From Tolumonas sp008015085 (GTDB taxonomy: Bacteria > Pseudomonadota > Gammaproteobacteria > Enterobacterales > Aeromonadaceae), in contig JAJUJX010000012.1 in NCBI GenBank assembly GCA_029265125.1, forward strand, positions 20,523 to 84,522: DNA of 64,000 nt. The letters are read 5' to 3'. The position numbers and the translations under genes are program-made. Position 1 is the stretch's first letter. Each line of letters starts with the position of its first letter. The notes beneath the pieces are model-generated. The model did no database searches. It worked only from the letters and a program-made list of their open reading frames with translations, and was not told where the DNA came from. Below, piece by piece: positions 52,508 to 61,297 of the stretch.

Positions 52508-52747
52508 CTATGCCTGTATAAACCATTGCTTAATTTTGTCCTTGGATGGAACGCCACCCGCATGAACTACTTTACCGTCAATAACCACGCCCGGTGTTGT
52601 TAATACCCCATAACTGACGATGTCTTTTATTGACTCTAATTTTTCAAGTTGGATCTCCACACCGTATTCTTTCGCTACCTCATCAATCAGGCGAGCTGTA
52701 TTTTTACAGTTTGCACATCCCGGACCTAATACTTTGATATCTCTCAT
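52508..52747 (-). CDS. Small thioredoxin-fold redox-active disulfide protein
   Basis: 79 residues. CxxC at the N-terminus (GPGCANCKNTARL, Cys11 and Cys14) and the cis-Pro loop TTPGVVIDGKVVHAG, matching the redox-active disulfide protein 2 family commonly beside UPF0718 permeases. The start at 52747 has an AGAGGT site; the in-frame start at 52798 is not conserved. Confidence 0.9.
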   Translation of the reverse strand: MRDIKVLGPGCANCKNTARLIDEVAKEYGVEIQLEKLESIKDIVSYGVLTTPGVVIDGKVVHAGGVPSKDKIKQWFIQA

Positions 52748-52810
52748 ATTTACCTCTGTAGAGTCAGTGTTCCTCAACAAATTGATGGCGTTACCCAATT
52801 TATTTAAAAC

Positions 52811-53854
52811 TCAAATCACCAGATTAAAGACATAGCCCACAAGAACGATGCCTGTGGCCACAACCATAATAAAAGTAGCGATTAAGCGGATTTTCAGCAC
52901 CTTCCGCAAAATCACCATTTCAGGAAAAGACAAAGCAATCACACTCATCATAAAAGCCAGCACAGTACCCAAGGCCGCCCCTTTGGCTAACAGCGCCTGA
53001 ACGATCGGGATAATTCCGGCAGCATTGGTATACATCGGCACACCAATCACCACAGCCAGAGGTACCGACCACCATGCGTCTTTTCCCATGAAAGAGGCCA
53101 TAAAATCTTCCGGCACATACCCATGAATACCGGCACCGATTGCGATCCCTGCGAGAATATAAGGCCAGACCCGGCCAACTATCTGTCTGACAGAAGCAAA
53201 GCCACTTTCCAACCTGTCCGAAAGAGTGAGTTCGTCCGCCTGATAACTAACCTGCATCTTTGGTATCTCTCTGACCCAATCCTCCAGATATTGATCCATC
53301 TGCATACGGCCAATAACCCAACCACTCAGAATCGCGATGAGTAAACCCAGAGCAAGATATAGCAGCGCAATCTTCCAGCCGAATAGCCCGAACAGTAGTG
53401 TCAATGCGACTTCATTCACCATTGGTGCTGAGATCAGAAAGGAAAAAGTGACGCCCAGAGGTACACCCGCCTGAACGAAACCAATAAATAACGGCACCGC
53501 CGAACAGGAACAAAACGGGGTTACGATCCCTAAACTGGCGGCCATCATGTTGGCAATCACACTCCCTCGATGAGCAAGCAAAGCTCTTGTTCGTTCAGGA
53601 GTAAAATAGGAATTTACCATCCCCATCACAAAGACAATTCCGGTTAGCAGCAATAAGACTTTGGGCGTGTCATATAAGAAGAACTGCAATGCTTTACCCG
53701 GATGGCTTTCTTTTTCTACAGGAAACCATTGCACCAGATATTCTGAAAATGGCAGCAAAGACTGATACAGGAAATACCACACGGCTCCAGCGATAAGCAG
53801 GAAAAATACAGGCTGTTTTGTAATTAGTAACCGGACTTTCGCAATACAACTCAT
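52811..53854 (-). CDS. arsP: Permease of the UPF0718/ArsP family
   Basis: 347 residues with about eight to nine transmembrane helices. The cysteine signature TPFCSCSAVPLF and later GVPMYTNAAGIIPI are diagnostic. Some members export methylarsenite (ArsP); others are of unknown substrate. Neighbouring thiol proteins and arsR/acr3 3 kb away support a role with thiol-reactive metalloids. The gene symbol is tentative. Confidence 0.78.
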   Translation of the reverse strand: MSCIAKVRLLITKQPVFFLLIAGAVWYFLYQSLLPFSEYLVQWFPVEKESHPGKALQFFLYDTPKVLLLLTGIVFVMGMVNSYFTPERTRALLAHRGSVIANMMAASLGIVTPFCSCSAVPLFIGFVQAGVPLGVTFSFLISAPMVNEVALTLLFGLFGWKIALLYLALGLLIAILSGWVIGRMQMDQYLEDWVREIPKMQVSYQADELTLSDRLESGFASVRQIVGRVWPYILAGIAIGAGIHGYVPEDFMASFMGKDAWWSVPLAVVIGVPMYTNAAGIIPIVQALLAKGAALGTVLAFMMSVIALSFPEMVILRKVLKIRLIATFIMVVATGIVLVGYVFNLVI

Positions 53855-54046
53855 GTTCTGTTTTCTCTTTTACATCATTTGTAAAGAAGACGCAGAACAC
53901 CGGAAAAGGATGCAGGGGAAAAGCCAAGATAATAAAAATTTATTTTCTAAAGCATCCTCTGCTCCTGAATAGAGAAACACTACACTTTAAATAAGAGCGA
54001 GATTCGTGGCACTTTATGCCATGTCGATTTGGCTGAGGAGGTGTTT

Positions 54047-54292
54047 ATGACTTATTTCATCACCTGCCCTGATTGTCAGCAGGAAGGGCTGGATCCCCGG
54101 TATAGCCCCATAGCTTGCATTCATTGTAAAAAAGAATTCACGATTGTGGGGTTTTGCCCTAAATGCCATACGGAACTGAAAAAATTTCAGTGTTGTTCGA
54201 TAGATTTTTTCTGTAATACCTGTAACGAGCTGATATCTAAGAAACAGATCGACTTTCATGTCAGCGCTGTTTCATCGTTACAGAAGAGATAG
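54047..54292 (+). CDS. yfgJ: Zinc-ribbon protein, YfgJ-like
   Basis: 81 residues with four CxxC-type pairs (CPDC, CIHC, CPKC, CNTC) and the C-terminal ELISKKQIDFHVSAV block found in E. coli YfgJ. Very strong GAGGAGGT ribosome site before the ATG at 54047. Converges on the sigma-factor gene, ending 5 bp before its stop codon. Function unknown. Confidence 0.85.
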   Translation: MTYFITCPDCQQEGLDPRYSPIACIHCKKEFTIVGFCPKCHTELKKFQCCSIDFFCNTCNELISKKQIDFHVSAVSSLQKR

Positions 54293-54296
54293 CCCG

Positions 54297-54863
54297 TTAT
54301 TCAGGATCTGATGATCGGGGTATAAAACAGCACACTGCGCCGGAGTCGTCGGTCTTAACCTGGCATTTACTGATCATCTGCTCCCTGAGACGTTTTCTGG
54401 CACGCTGTATTCTTGATTTTGTCGCTGGCAATGTCAGCTGGTTTTCTGTTGCATATTGTTGAAGTGAGAGTCCTTGAATATCACAGCGACGGATAATATC
54501 GCAGTCATCATCAGAAAGCTCACTCAATACTCTGGGCAAGCATTGGGTTAAATCATCGACTACGGCCTTATCGTCAGTTTCTTCAGAAACCAAGCCTGAC
54601 TGCTCCGAATCAGCTAATCGGAAGAAGTACTTATCTTTTCGGTACAGATCGACCAAATGATTTCTGGCTACCTGAAATAGCCAGGCCCTAGGGTTATCTA
54701 TTTCACAAAAAGCCATTCCCTGCGAAACGGCTTTCAGAAAAATATCATGCAATACATCTGTAGCCAGCTCCGATTCAGCCAGCTGATGTGCCAGCCAGTA
54801 TCGTAACGGTTCTTCATTCGTTTCCCATGCAGAGAGAATACAAGGAGGTGTTTGTGTTTTCAT
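54297..54863 (-). CDS. sigZ: ECF-type RNA polymerase sigma factor (SigZ-like) with Cys-bearing C-terminus
   Basis: 188 residues. Region 2 is seen in ELATDVLHDIFLKAVSQ and DNPRAWLFQVARNHLVDLYRKD, region 4 in LPRVLSELSDDDCDIIRRCDIQGLSLQQYATENQLTLPATKSRIQRARKRL. The C-terminal extension ends CQVKTDDSGAVCCF (Cys167, Cys178, Cys179), similar in style to Cys-rich tails of metal-sensing ECF factors. No anti-sigma gene follows. Its start overlaps the stop of a 50-codon phosphatase-like ORF and follows acr3 in the arsenic operon. The symbol is by family resemblance only. Confidence 0.83.
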   Translation of the reverse strand: MKTQTPPCILSAWETNEEPLRYWLAHQLAESELATDVLHDIFLKAVSQGMAFCEIDNPRAWLFQVARNHLVDLYRKDKYFFRLADSEQSGLVSEETDDKAVVDDLTQCLPRVLSELSDDDCDIIRRCDIQGLSLQQYATENQLTLPATKSRIQRARKRLREQMISKCQVKTDDSGAVCCFIPRSSDPE

Positions 54864-55012
54864 TCGTATGAACAGTTAACCATAGCTTGCGCGCCAGCAT
54901 CCTTAAGCACCTGCATTGCCTCGGCAACAGAAGTCCCTTTCGTGCCAGGGCATGGCGTAAATATCAGCCGGGAGCCATTATCCAGCGTCAGAATGTCAAA
55001 CGGATGAGACAT
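54860..55012 (-). pseudogene. 50-residue N-terminal fragment of a dual-specificity-phosphatase-like protein
   Basis: The peptide MSHPFDILTLDNGSRLIFTP then CPGTKGTSVAEAMQVLKDAG and AQAMVNCSYE resembles the N-terminus of the protein phosphatases often found in arsenite-efflux operons, but ends before the catalytic CxxxxxR loop. Strong AGAGGT ribosome site; starts 11 bp after acr3. Its stop overlaps the sigma factor ATG (ATGA). Either a truncated gene or a retained coupling ORF. Confidence 0.55.
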
Positions 55013-55023
55013 CAAAACCACCT

Positions 55024-56091
55024 CTATCTTTTATCAGATTCATACCAGCATTTACTGCGGTTAACTATTCTGACGACCAGCAACATAACCGGCACTTCAA
55101 TCAATACGCCAACTACGGTCGCAAGTGCAGCGCCAGAATGAAACCCGAACAAACTAATTGCGGCTGCAACGGCGAGTTCAAAGAAGTTAGAGGCACCAAT
55201 TAACGCTGACGGACATGCAACCGAATGCTTCTCACCCACTTTCCTATTCAGCCAGTAAGCCAACGCAGAGTTAAAGAAGACCTGGATAAGAATAGGCACA
55301 GCCAGCAATGCAATCACCATCGGTTGACTGATAATCGCGTCACCCTGGAACGCAAACAGCAGTACCAGCGTCAGCAACAACGCTGAAATGGACCATGGCT
55401 GAATACGATGCATCACAGCATTAAAAGACGCCTCTCCTCTTTTCAGCAACACACGCCGGATGATTTGAGCAATCATCACGGGGATCACAATATAGAGAAT
55501 AACGGATGTAAAAAGCGTATCCCATGGCACAGTAATGCTGGACACGCCCAGCAGCAATGCCACTATCGGAGCGAAAGCAAACACCATGATCAGGTCGTTA
55601 AGCGCAACTTGAGACAACGTGAAATACGGATCACCATTGGTTAAACGGCTCCAGACAAACACCATCGCTGTACAGGGTGCGGCCGCCAATAAAATCAGAC
55701 CCGCAATATAACTATCAATCTGTTCTGCCGGTAACAAGGGGGCGAAGAAAACCCGGATAAACAACCACCCCAGAAAAGCCATAGAGAATGGTTTAACCAG
55801 CCAGTTGATAAACAGAGTCACACCAATACCTTTGATATGATTTTTCACCTGATGCAATGCGGAGAAATCAATTTTCAGCAGCATAGGGATGATCATCACC
55901 CAGATCAGCAATCCAACTGGCAGGTTCACTTTGGCAACTTCCATGGCACCAATCGTCTTGAATACACTTGGCAACCCTTGCCCCAACAAGATCCCAACCA
56001 CAATACAAATTGCAACCCATGCAGTCAGATAGCGTTCAAAGAAACTCATACTGCTACTCGTTTCTGAGGTGATATCACTTTGTGCAGACAT
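55024..56091 (-). CDS. acr3: Arsenite efflux transporter Acr3
   Basis: 355 residues, ten predicted helices. The family motif AAPCTAMVFVWSRLTNGDP with the essential Cys, and the second conserved region ASNFFELAVAAAISLFG, identify an ACR3-type As(III)/H+ antiporter. The ATG at 56091 gives MSAQSDITSE. Longer in-frame reading begins with TTG and approaches arsR. 74 bp after arsR in the same direction. Confidence 0.94.
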   Translation of the reverse strand: MSAQSDITSETSSSMSFFERYLTAWVAICIVVGILLGQGLPSVFKTIGAMEVAKVNLPVGLLIWVMIIPMLLKIDFSALHQVKNHIKGIGVTLFINWLVKPFSMAFLGWLFIRVFFAPLLPAEQIDSYIAGLILLAAAPCTAMVFVWSRLTNGDPYFTLSQVALNDLIMVFAFAPIVALLLGVSSITVPWDTLFTSVILYIVIPVMIAQIIRRVLLKRGEASFNAVMHRIQPWSISALLLTLVLLFAFQGDAIISQPMVIALLAVPILIQVFFNSALAYWLNRKVGEKHSVACPSALIGASNFFELAVAAAISLFGFHSGAALATVVGVLIEVPVMLLVVRIVNRSKCWYESDKR

Positions 56092-56165
56092 AGCGGAATA
56101 ATCCTTTATTTCAGGTAAATCAATAGTGAATGAAGAAAGTGGTGCCAAGTGTTCCCGCTAGAAAC

Positions 56166-56537
56166 CTATGCATCTTTTTCTGATGTCATCACGGGGGGTA
56201 GTACTGCCGGAGAACAGCAAGACTGCTTGCGGAGCTCCCCACACTCTTCCGGATGACCGGAACAGCATTCTTCAGTCAGATAAGCGATTACATCCAGCAT
56301 AACGGGAATATTAGCTCGATAACGCTGATACCGGCCTTCCTGTTCTACTGTTGTTAACCCCGCATGAGTCATGGCTTTAAGGTGGAAAGAGAGCTTATTT
56401 GGGGCAAGATCCAGCTCTTGCGCCAAATCACCCGCAACCCGGCCATCCAGTCCCGCTTTAACCAGCAACCGATAGATGTCTAACCGGATACCCGATGCCA
56501 GCGATTCAAAAATAATAACAGCATTTTCTTTATTCAT
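56166..56537 (-). CDS. arsR: Arsenic-responsive repressor ArsR
   Basis: 123 residues. Winged helix-turn-helix (RVAGDLAQELDLAPNKLSFHLKAMTHAGL). The metal site is at the C-terminus: Cys91, Cys92 and Cys99, with Cys107 and Cys108 further on, as in ArsR proteins of the Acidithiobacillus type rather than the plasmid R773 type with CxC in the DNA-binding helix. A perfect 9-bp inverted repeat lies immediately before the start codon. Confidence 0.92.
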   Translation of the reverse strand: MNKENAVIIFESLASGIRLDIYRLLVKAGLDGRVAGDLAQELDLAPNKLSFHLKAMTHAGLTTVEQEGRYQRYRANIPVMLDVIAYLTEECCSGHPEECGELRKQSCCSPAVLPPVMTSEKDA

Positions 56538-56539
56538 TC

Positions 56540-56563
56540 TTCAATATTACAAGAAATATTGAA
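56540..56563. promoter_or_regulatory. ArsR operator (9-bp perfect inverted repeat)
   Basis: TTCAATATT (56540-56548) and AATATTGAA (56555-56563) with a 6-base spacer. It ends two bases before the arsR ATG, so bound ArsR would block both transcription and the ribosome-site region of its own gene. Confidence 0.82.
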
Positions 56564-56683
56564 ATGATCAACCATCATCCGATAGTTGCCAATTCTGGTC
56601 TTTCATCAGGCAAATATCCGTTATTTATCTAGACTTAAATACAGTGGGCTACAGCTGAATAATCTGCCCGAAAGGAGAATACA

Positions 56684-58852
56684 ATGGATAAAACTGATAA
56701 AAGCTCAACCGGCAAGTGCCCCGTGATGCATGGCGGTGCAACCTCTGCAGACATGTCCAATATGGAATGGTGGCCCAAAGCACTAAATCTGGACATCCTG
56801 CATCAGCACGATTCCAAAACTAACCCCATGAGTGCAGATTTCAATTATCGGGAAGAAGTTAAGACACTGGATGTTGAAGCACTGAAAAAAGATCTAAAAG
56901 CATTAATGACTGATAGTCAGACCTGGTGGCCTGCTGACTGGGGCCATTATGGCGGTCTGATGATCCGCATGGCCTGGCATTCGGCGGGAACATACCGCAT
57001 AGCCGATGGTCGGGGTGGAGCAGGTACAGGTAATCAGCGTTTCGCTCCGCTCAACTCCTGGCCTGATAACGCTAATCTTGATAAAGCCCGCCGTCTGCTT
57101 TGGCCTATCAAGAAAAAATATGGCAACAAACTAAGCTGGGCGGACCTAATCATACTGGCAGGAAACATGGCCTATGAATCAATGGGGTTAAAAACCTTCG
57201 GCTTCGCATTTGGCCGGGAGGATATTTGGCACCCGGAAAAAGATATCTACTGGGGATCGGAAAAAGAGTGGCTGGCACCCAGTGGCAGTGCCGGTAGTCG
57301 TTATTCCGGCGAACGGGATCTTGAAAACCCGCTAGCAGCCGTCATGATGGGGCTAATTTATGTAAATCCGGAAGGGGTTGACGGTAAACCAGACCCACTA
57401 AAAACAGCAAAAGACATGCGGGTAACATTCGCCAGAATGGCAATGAATGACGAAGAAACTGTTGCATTGACCGCAGGCGGCCACACCGTCGGTAAAGCAC
57501 ATGGCAATGGCAATGCTGCTAATCTTGGACCAGCCCCGGAAGGCGCTGGACTCGAAGAGCAAGGGCTTGGCTGGATGAACCATACCAGCCGGGGAATAGG
57601 CCGTGATACGGTCACCAGTGGTATTGAAGGTGCATGGACAACACACCCGACACAATGGGATAACGGCTATTTTGATTTGCTCTTTGGGTATGACTGGTGG
57701 TTACAGAAGTCGCCAGCCGGTGCATGGCAGTGGGAGCCGGTAAACATCAAAGACGAAGATATGCCTGTTGATGTTGAAGACCCATCGATTCGACATAAAC
57801 CCATCATGACCGATGCAGATATGGCATTGAAATTTGATCCGGAATACCGGAAATATGCAGAACGATTCCATAAAGATCCTGCCTATTTTTCCGATGTCTT
57901 TGCGAGAGCCTGGTTCAAATTAACTCATCGGGATATGGGGCCTAAATCTCGCTATATTGGCCCGGATGTACCGAAAGAAGATCTGATATGGCAAGATCCA
58001 ATTCCTGCCGGCAACAGTAATTACGATGTGGTTGCAGTTAAGGCTCAGATCCTCACCAGTGGTTTGAGTATCAGTGAACTGGTCACGACAGCATGGGATA
58101 GTGCCCGAACCTTCCGTGGCTCAGATAAACGAGGAGGTGCTAATGGCGCCCGAATCCGTCTGACACCACAAAAAGACTGGGAAGGTAACGAACCAGCCCG
58201 CCTGAAAAGGGTGCTTGCTGTATTTGAAAAAATTGCTGCTGCCAACAATGCCAGCGTGGCCGACGTGATTGTTCTGGCGGGTAACACGGGAGTTGAGCTT
58301 GCAGCTAAGGCGGCAGGTATTGATGTCACTGTTCCTTTCATGCCAGGTCGAGGCGATGCCTCTCAGGAACACACGGATGTGGAGTCATTTGCGGTGCTGG
58401 AACCACTGGCAGATGGCTTCCGGAATTGGCTGAAAAAGGACTATGTTGTCAGTGCAGAAGAGTTACTGCTTGATAGAGCTCAGTTAATGCGTTTGACCGC
58501 AAAAGAAATGACGGTACTGATCGGCGGTATGCGTATGCTGGGCACAAACTATGGAGGCACACAGCACGGAGTGTTTACCGACCACCCCGGAGCACTGACG
58601 AATGACTTTTTTGTTAATCTGACGGATATGGCATATACATGGAAGCCAGCAGGCAAAAATCTGTATGAGCTCCGGGATCGTAAAACCGGCGCTGTTAAAT
58701 GGACAGCCACACGCGTCGATCTGGTCTTTGGTTCTAATTCCGTGCTACGGGCCTATGCAGAAATCTATGCGCAGGATGACAACAAAGAAAAATTTGTTCA
58801 TGACTTTGTAGGCGCATGGACAAAGATCATGAATGCAGATCGGTTTGATTAA
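56684..58852 (+). CDS. katG: Catalase-peroxidase KatG
   Basis: 722 residues, bifunctional heme enzyme removing hydrogen peroxide. Distal residues Arg95, Trp98 and His99 in MIRMAWHSAGTYR; the covalent Met-Tyr-Trp adduct can form with Tyr in LIYVNPEG and Met in FARMAMNDEE; proximal His in TAGGHTVGKAHG; the duplicated C-terminal half is complete. Cytoplasmic (no signal). GGAG ribosome site. It lies 147 bp from the arsR start region and divergent from the ars operon. Confidence 0.97.
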   Translation: MDKTDKSSTGKCPVMHGGATSADMSNMEWWPKALNLDILHQHDSKTNPMSADFNYREEVKTLDVEALKKDLKALMTDSQTWWPADWGHYGGLMIRMAWHSAGTYRIADGRGGAGTGNQRFAPLNSWPDNANLDKARRLLWPIKKKYGNKLSWADLIILAGNMAYESMGLKTFGFAFGREDIWHPEKDIYWGSEKEWLAPSGSAGSRYSGERDLENPLAAVMMGLIYVNPEGVDGKPDPLKTAKDMRVTFARMAMNDEETVALTAGGHTVGKAHGNGNAANLGPAPEGAGLEEQGLGWMNHTSRGIGRDTVTSGIEGAWTTHPTQWDNGYFDLLFGYDWWLQKSPAGAWQWEPVNIKDEDMPVDVEDPSIRHKPIMTDADMALKFDPEYRKYAERFHKDPAYFSDVFARAWFKLTHRDMGPKSRYIGPDVPKEDLIWQDPIPAGNSNYDVVAVKAQILTSGLSISELVTTAWDSARTFRGSDKRGGANGARIRLTPQKDWEGNEPARLKRVLAVFEKIAAANNASVADVIVLAGNTGVELAAKAAGIDVTVPFMPGRGDASQEHTDVESFAVLEPLADGFRNWLKKDYVVSAEELLLDRAQLMRLTAKEMTVLIGGMRMLGTNYGGTQHGVFTDHPGALTNDFFVNLTDMAYTWKPAGKNLYELRDRKTGAVKWTATRVDLVFGSNSVLRAYAEIYAQDDNKEKFVHDFVGAWTKIMNADRFD

Positions 58853-58868
58853 GACTTGAGGATACCCT

Positions 58869-58900
58869 GGTGGTCACAATCTAATTGTGGCCACCTTTTT
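58869..58900 (+). terminator. Intrinsic terminator of katG
   Basis: GGTGGTCACAAT (58869-58880) pairs with ATTGTGGCCACC (58884-58895, one G-T pair), followed by five T. Confidence 0.92.
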
Positions 58901-59259
58901 ATTTGCGCAAATGCATCGGTCATATTTCCGGATCCCCGATATACTTTAAATGCTCGCGGCTGTTATTAGTGAACAACGTCAATTTCAGTGTGTTTTAATG
59001 GTGTAGCGGTCAACTAATACCGATTTTAGCTTACATCTTTGACTGTAAATTGCACAACATTAATAATTTTTGCGGCATACCACCATTTTAACTCGGTTAT
59101 GCCCCAAAGTAAGTTAGTATTAATCTTTGAATTAGGTCACTGAGCTGCGTTTGGGCTATTTTAACTAAATCTTTCATTACGCACATATAGAGGTCATTAG
59201 ACACCTTGTGTGTAATCTGTGACTCTTATTAAAAACCTTTTATAATCATAATCATATGT
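58901..59259. other. Intergenic stretch without recognisable gene
   Basis: 359 bp between the katG terminator and the convergent end of the SgrR-like gene. AT-rich, stops in all frames. No hairpin, tRNA or known RNA motif seen. Confidence 0.7.
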
Positions 59260-61068
59260 TTATATTTCAGGTTCAATCCAGGTTGATTTAAAATCAAACC
59301 AGCCAAGATTGTTTAAGTGAATACCTTTTGCTTGTTCCGGGCCTTTCAAGCGCATCCAATGGTGAAACAGCGGTTGTAACCAACCAGAAGTGGTTGTAAA
59401 TCTCATTAACTCTTCCGCATTGATGGTGTTATTCCGCCATTTCGTCATCCATTCACTCAAGAGCGATATATCTCCGCCGGAGATTGATTGTCGTAATAGA
59501 GGTGTGCCGAGTAACCAGCAACCGACATTCCAGACTTCAGGTACGGCAAAATTAACAGTGCCCAGCCATAGATCAACCTCCGCATGACCATGAGCCCAAT
59601 CGGTATAATTAAGCGCTATGGTTTCTAATGTAATTCCCTCTTGTGCCAATACATTTGCCATCAACACAGTCAGCATCTGATATTCCGGATGCTGTTCATG
59701 ATACGCCAGCCGCAGTACAGGTTTAGTCTTCTGCTCTGATCGGAAGGGGCTTTCCGAATTGCAGGGCATCATGCAGTGGAACCAGGTTGGCAGCAGACTG
59801 CCGGTCGGAACCCAAAAATGACGTATCGGTTCAATTAACTGTTGCAGTAACACATGCGGGCTTAATTTTTCCCGCAACCAGCGCCGCTGTTCCATATTTT
59901 GCCAATAGGATGATCGGCTATCACAAAGTAAAAAATAGCCCCCTTTTTCAAGGAACATTTCGCTAAACACATCCGATGGTTTGCCCGTAAAACTCGCCGC
60001 CAGACCTGCGGCATAATCAACATCGCTTAAACTGGAACTTAACCAAGTCGCCGTTTCAGTGGAAATTTCGGTAGTATGCTTCGCGTTATCCGTAAGTGAT
60101 TTTGGACGATGAGTTTGTTGTTCATTTAATGACGGCGGCACGCTCAATTCCGGCCACATTAAAATTTCCACTTCATCCAGTAATGCCCGCAAGCCAAAAT
60201 AATGATCGAAGGCTTTTAGCCGCAGATGCCAATCATTATTTTCCGCCACACAATATGCACCAGTACCGACAGGCTTCGCGGCAAACGCGATTCGCGAGGC
60301 ATGATCAGCTGGCAAGATCATGGCTTCGATATTCGATAACAATAAGGGCATATGGCAATCTGGCTCTAAGAGGTGAATATCCACCCCCAGCGTTCCAAAT
60401 TGACTGATCTGAGCAATATGCGCATAAAGGGGTAATTGTGCGCAACGAGTCAGCGAGGCCACGACATCCGCGGCACATAATTCACGCCCATCGTGGAATT
60501 GCACAGCAGGGCGCAGGTAAAACCGCCAATGCAACGGATCTAACATTCGCCAGTGGTGCGCGAGATCGGCTTCGACTTCCCCTTTTTCCTCATTTATGCG
60601 GGTTAACCCGTTAAAGATCTGTCTGACCAGATGCAACTCGGAACGACGTAAAGGTGTGCCAGGATAAAGATTGGGCATCGTCCGGTAATAAGGCACGCGC
60701 AAGGTCTGATGATCAGCCCGGATGCTATACCCCAGTTTGGCTCGCAATAGCGGTGCAATGAGCTGTTTCTCTTCACCCAGTAACTCAATCGCCTCGCTAA
60801 AGCAGCCCGCATCAAGCAATTTGTCTGCTTTGTCACTCAGTAATTGATGTTCATTTCGTAGCAACTGCAGGCATGAACGCCGCCCTCGCCCCGGTTCGGC
60901 TTGCCAGTTGATCCAGCCTAACGAGTGCATTTGTGTTAACAAACTGCGCATGTGGCGCCGGGTACAACAGAGCCGATCGGCCAGTTCTTGTAACGTGGTC
61001 GTTACTTCGAGCAAACCAAAACAGCCCAGTAATTTTAGATATTGGTGTTCAAGACGACGTCCGGACAT
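59260..61068 (-). CDS. sgrR: SgrR-like transcriptional regulator
   Basis: 602 residues. N-terminal winged helix (LQELADRLCCTRRHMRSLLTQMHSLGWINWQ), then an extracellular-solute-binding-protein family 5-like domain (LRVPYYRTMPNLYPGTPLRRSE; LVRQIFNGLTRINEE; LDPLHWRFYLRPAVQFHDG). SgrR senses sugar-phosphate stress in E. coli and activates the sRNA SgrS, which is not visible in the 229-bp divergent gap here. The divergent neighbours are a shikimate-dehydrogenase-like gene and a fructose-type PTS permease, more likely to be its targets. Weak ribosome site. Confidence 0.82.
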   Translation of the reverse strand: MSGRRLEHQYLKLLGCFGLLEVTTTLQELADRLCCTRRHMRSLLTQMHSLGWINWQAEPGRGRRSCLQLLRNEHQLLSDKADKLLDAGCFSEAIELLGEEKQLIAPLLRAKLGYSIRADHQTLRVPYYRTMPNLYPGTPLRRSELHLVRQIFNGLTRINEEKGEVEADLAHHWRMLDPLHWRFYLRPAVQFHDGRELCAADVVASLTRCAQLPLYAHIAQISQFGTLGVDIHLLEPDCHMPLLLSNIEAMILPADHASRIAFAAKPVGTGAYCVAENNDWHLRLKAFDHYFGLRALLDEVEILMWPELSVPPSLNEQQTHRPKSLTDNAKHTTEISTETATWLSSSLSDVDYAAGLAASFTGKPSDVFSEMFLEKGGYFLLCDSRSSYWQNMEQRRWLREKLSPHVLLQQLIEPIRHFWVPTGSLLPTWFHCMMPCNSESPFRSEQKTKPVLRLAYHEQHPEYQMLTVLMANVLAQEGITLETIALNYTDWAHGHAEVDLWLGTVNFAVPEVWNVGCWLLGTPLLRQSISGGDISLLSEWMTKWRNNTINAEELMRFTTTSGWLQPLFHHWMRLKGPEQAKGIHLNNLGWFDFKSTWIEPEI

Positions 61069-61297
61069 AAAAGAGGAACCAATTTATTTGAAAGTCAGCA
61101 ATTTTTAATAACATCTTTTTAGTTCATTCTTTTCTCAACAGCAAGCTTTCGCGGCAAAGAAAAATAAATTCCATGCCAATGAAATTTATTCGCTTTGCAC
61201 CCTCACGACGAAAGATCTTTGCTGCCAGAAAAAGAAATACCGTCTGGTTAATTTTATTTAATCAGTCAGCCCATCATTTATTTATGGAACTAAAACG

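Noticed and set aside
58901..59259. IS end or small RNA between katG and the SgrR-like gene
   Set aside because: No inverted repeat partner, no terminator and no coding remnant could be identified.
61069..61297. SgrS small RNA in the sgrR divergent gap
   Set aside because: Neither the conserved base-pairing core nor a terminator with a T-tract can be seen.
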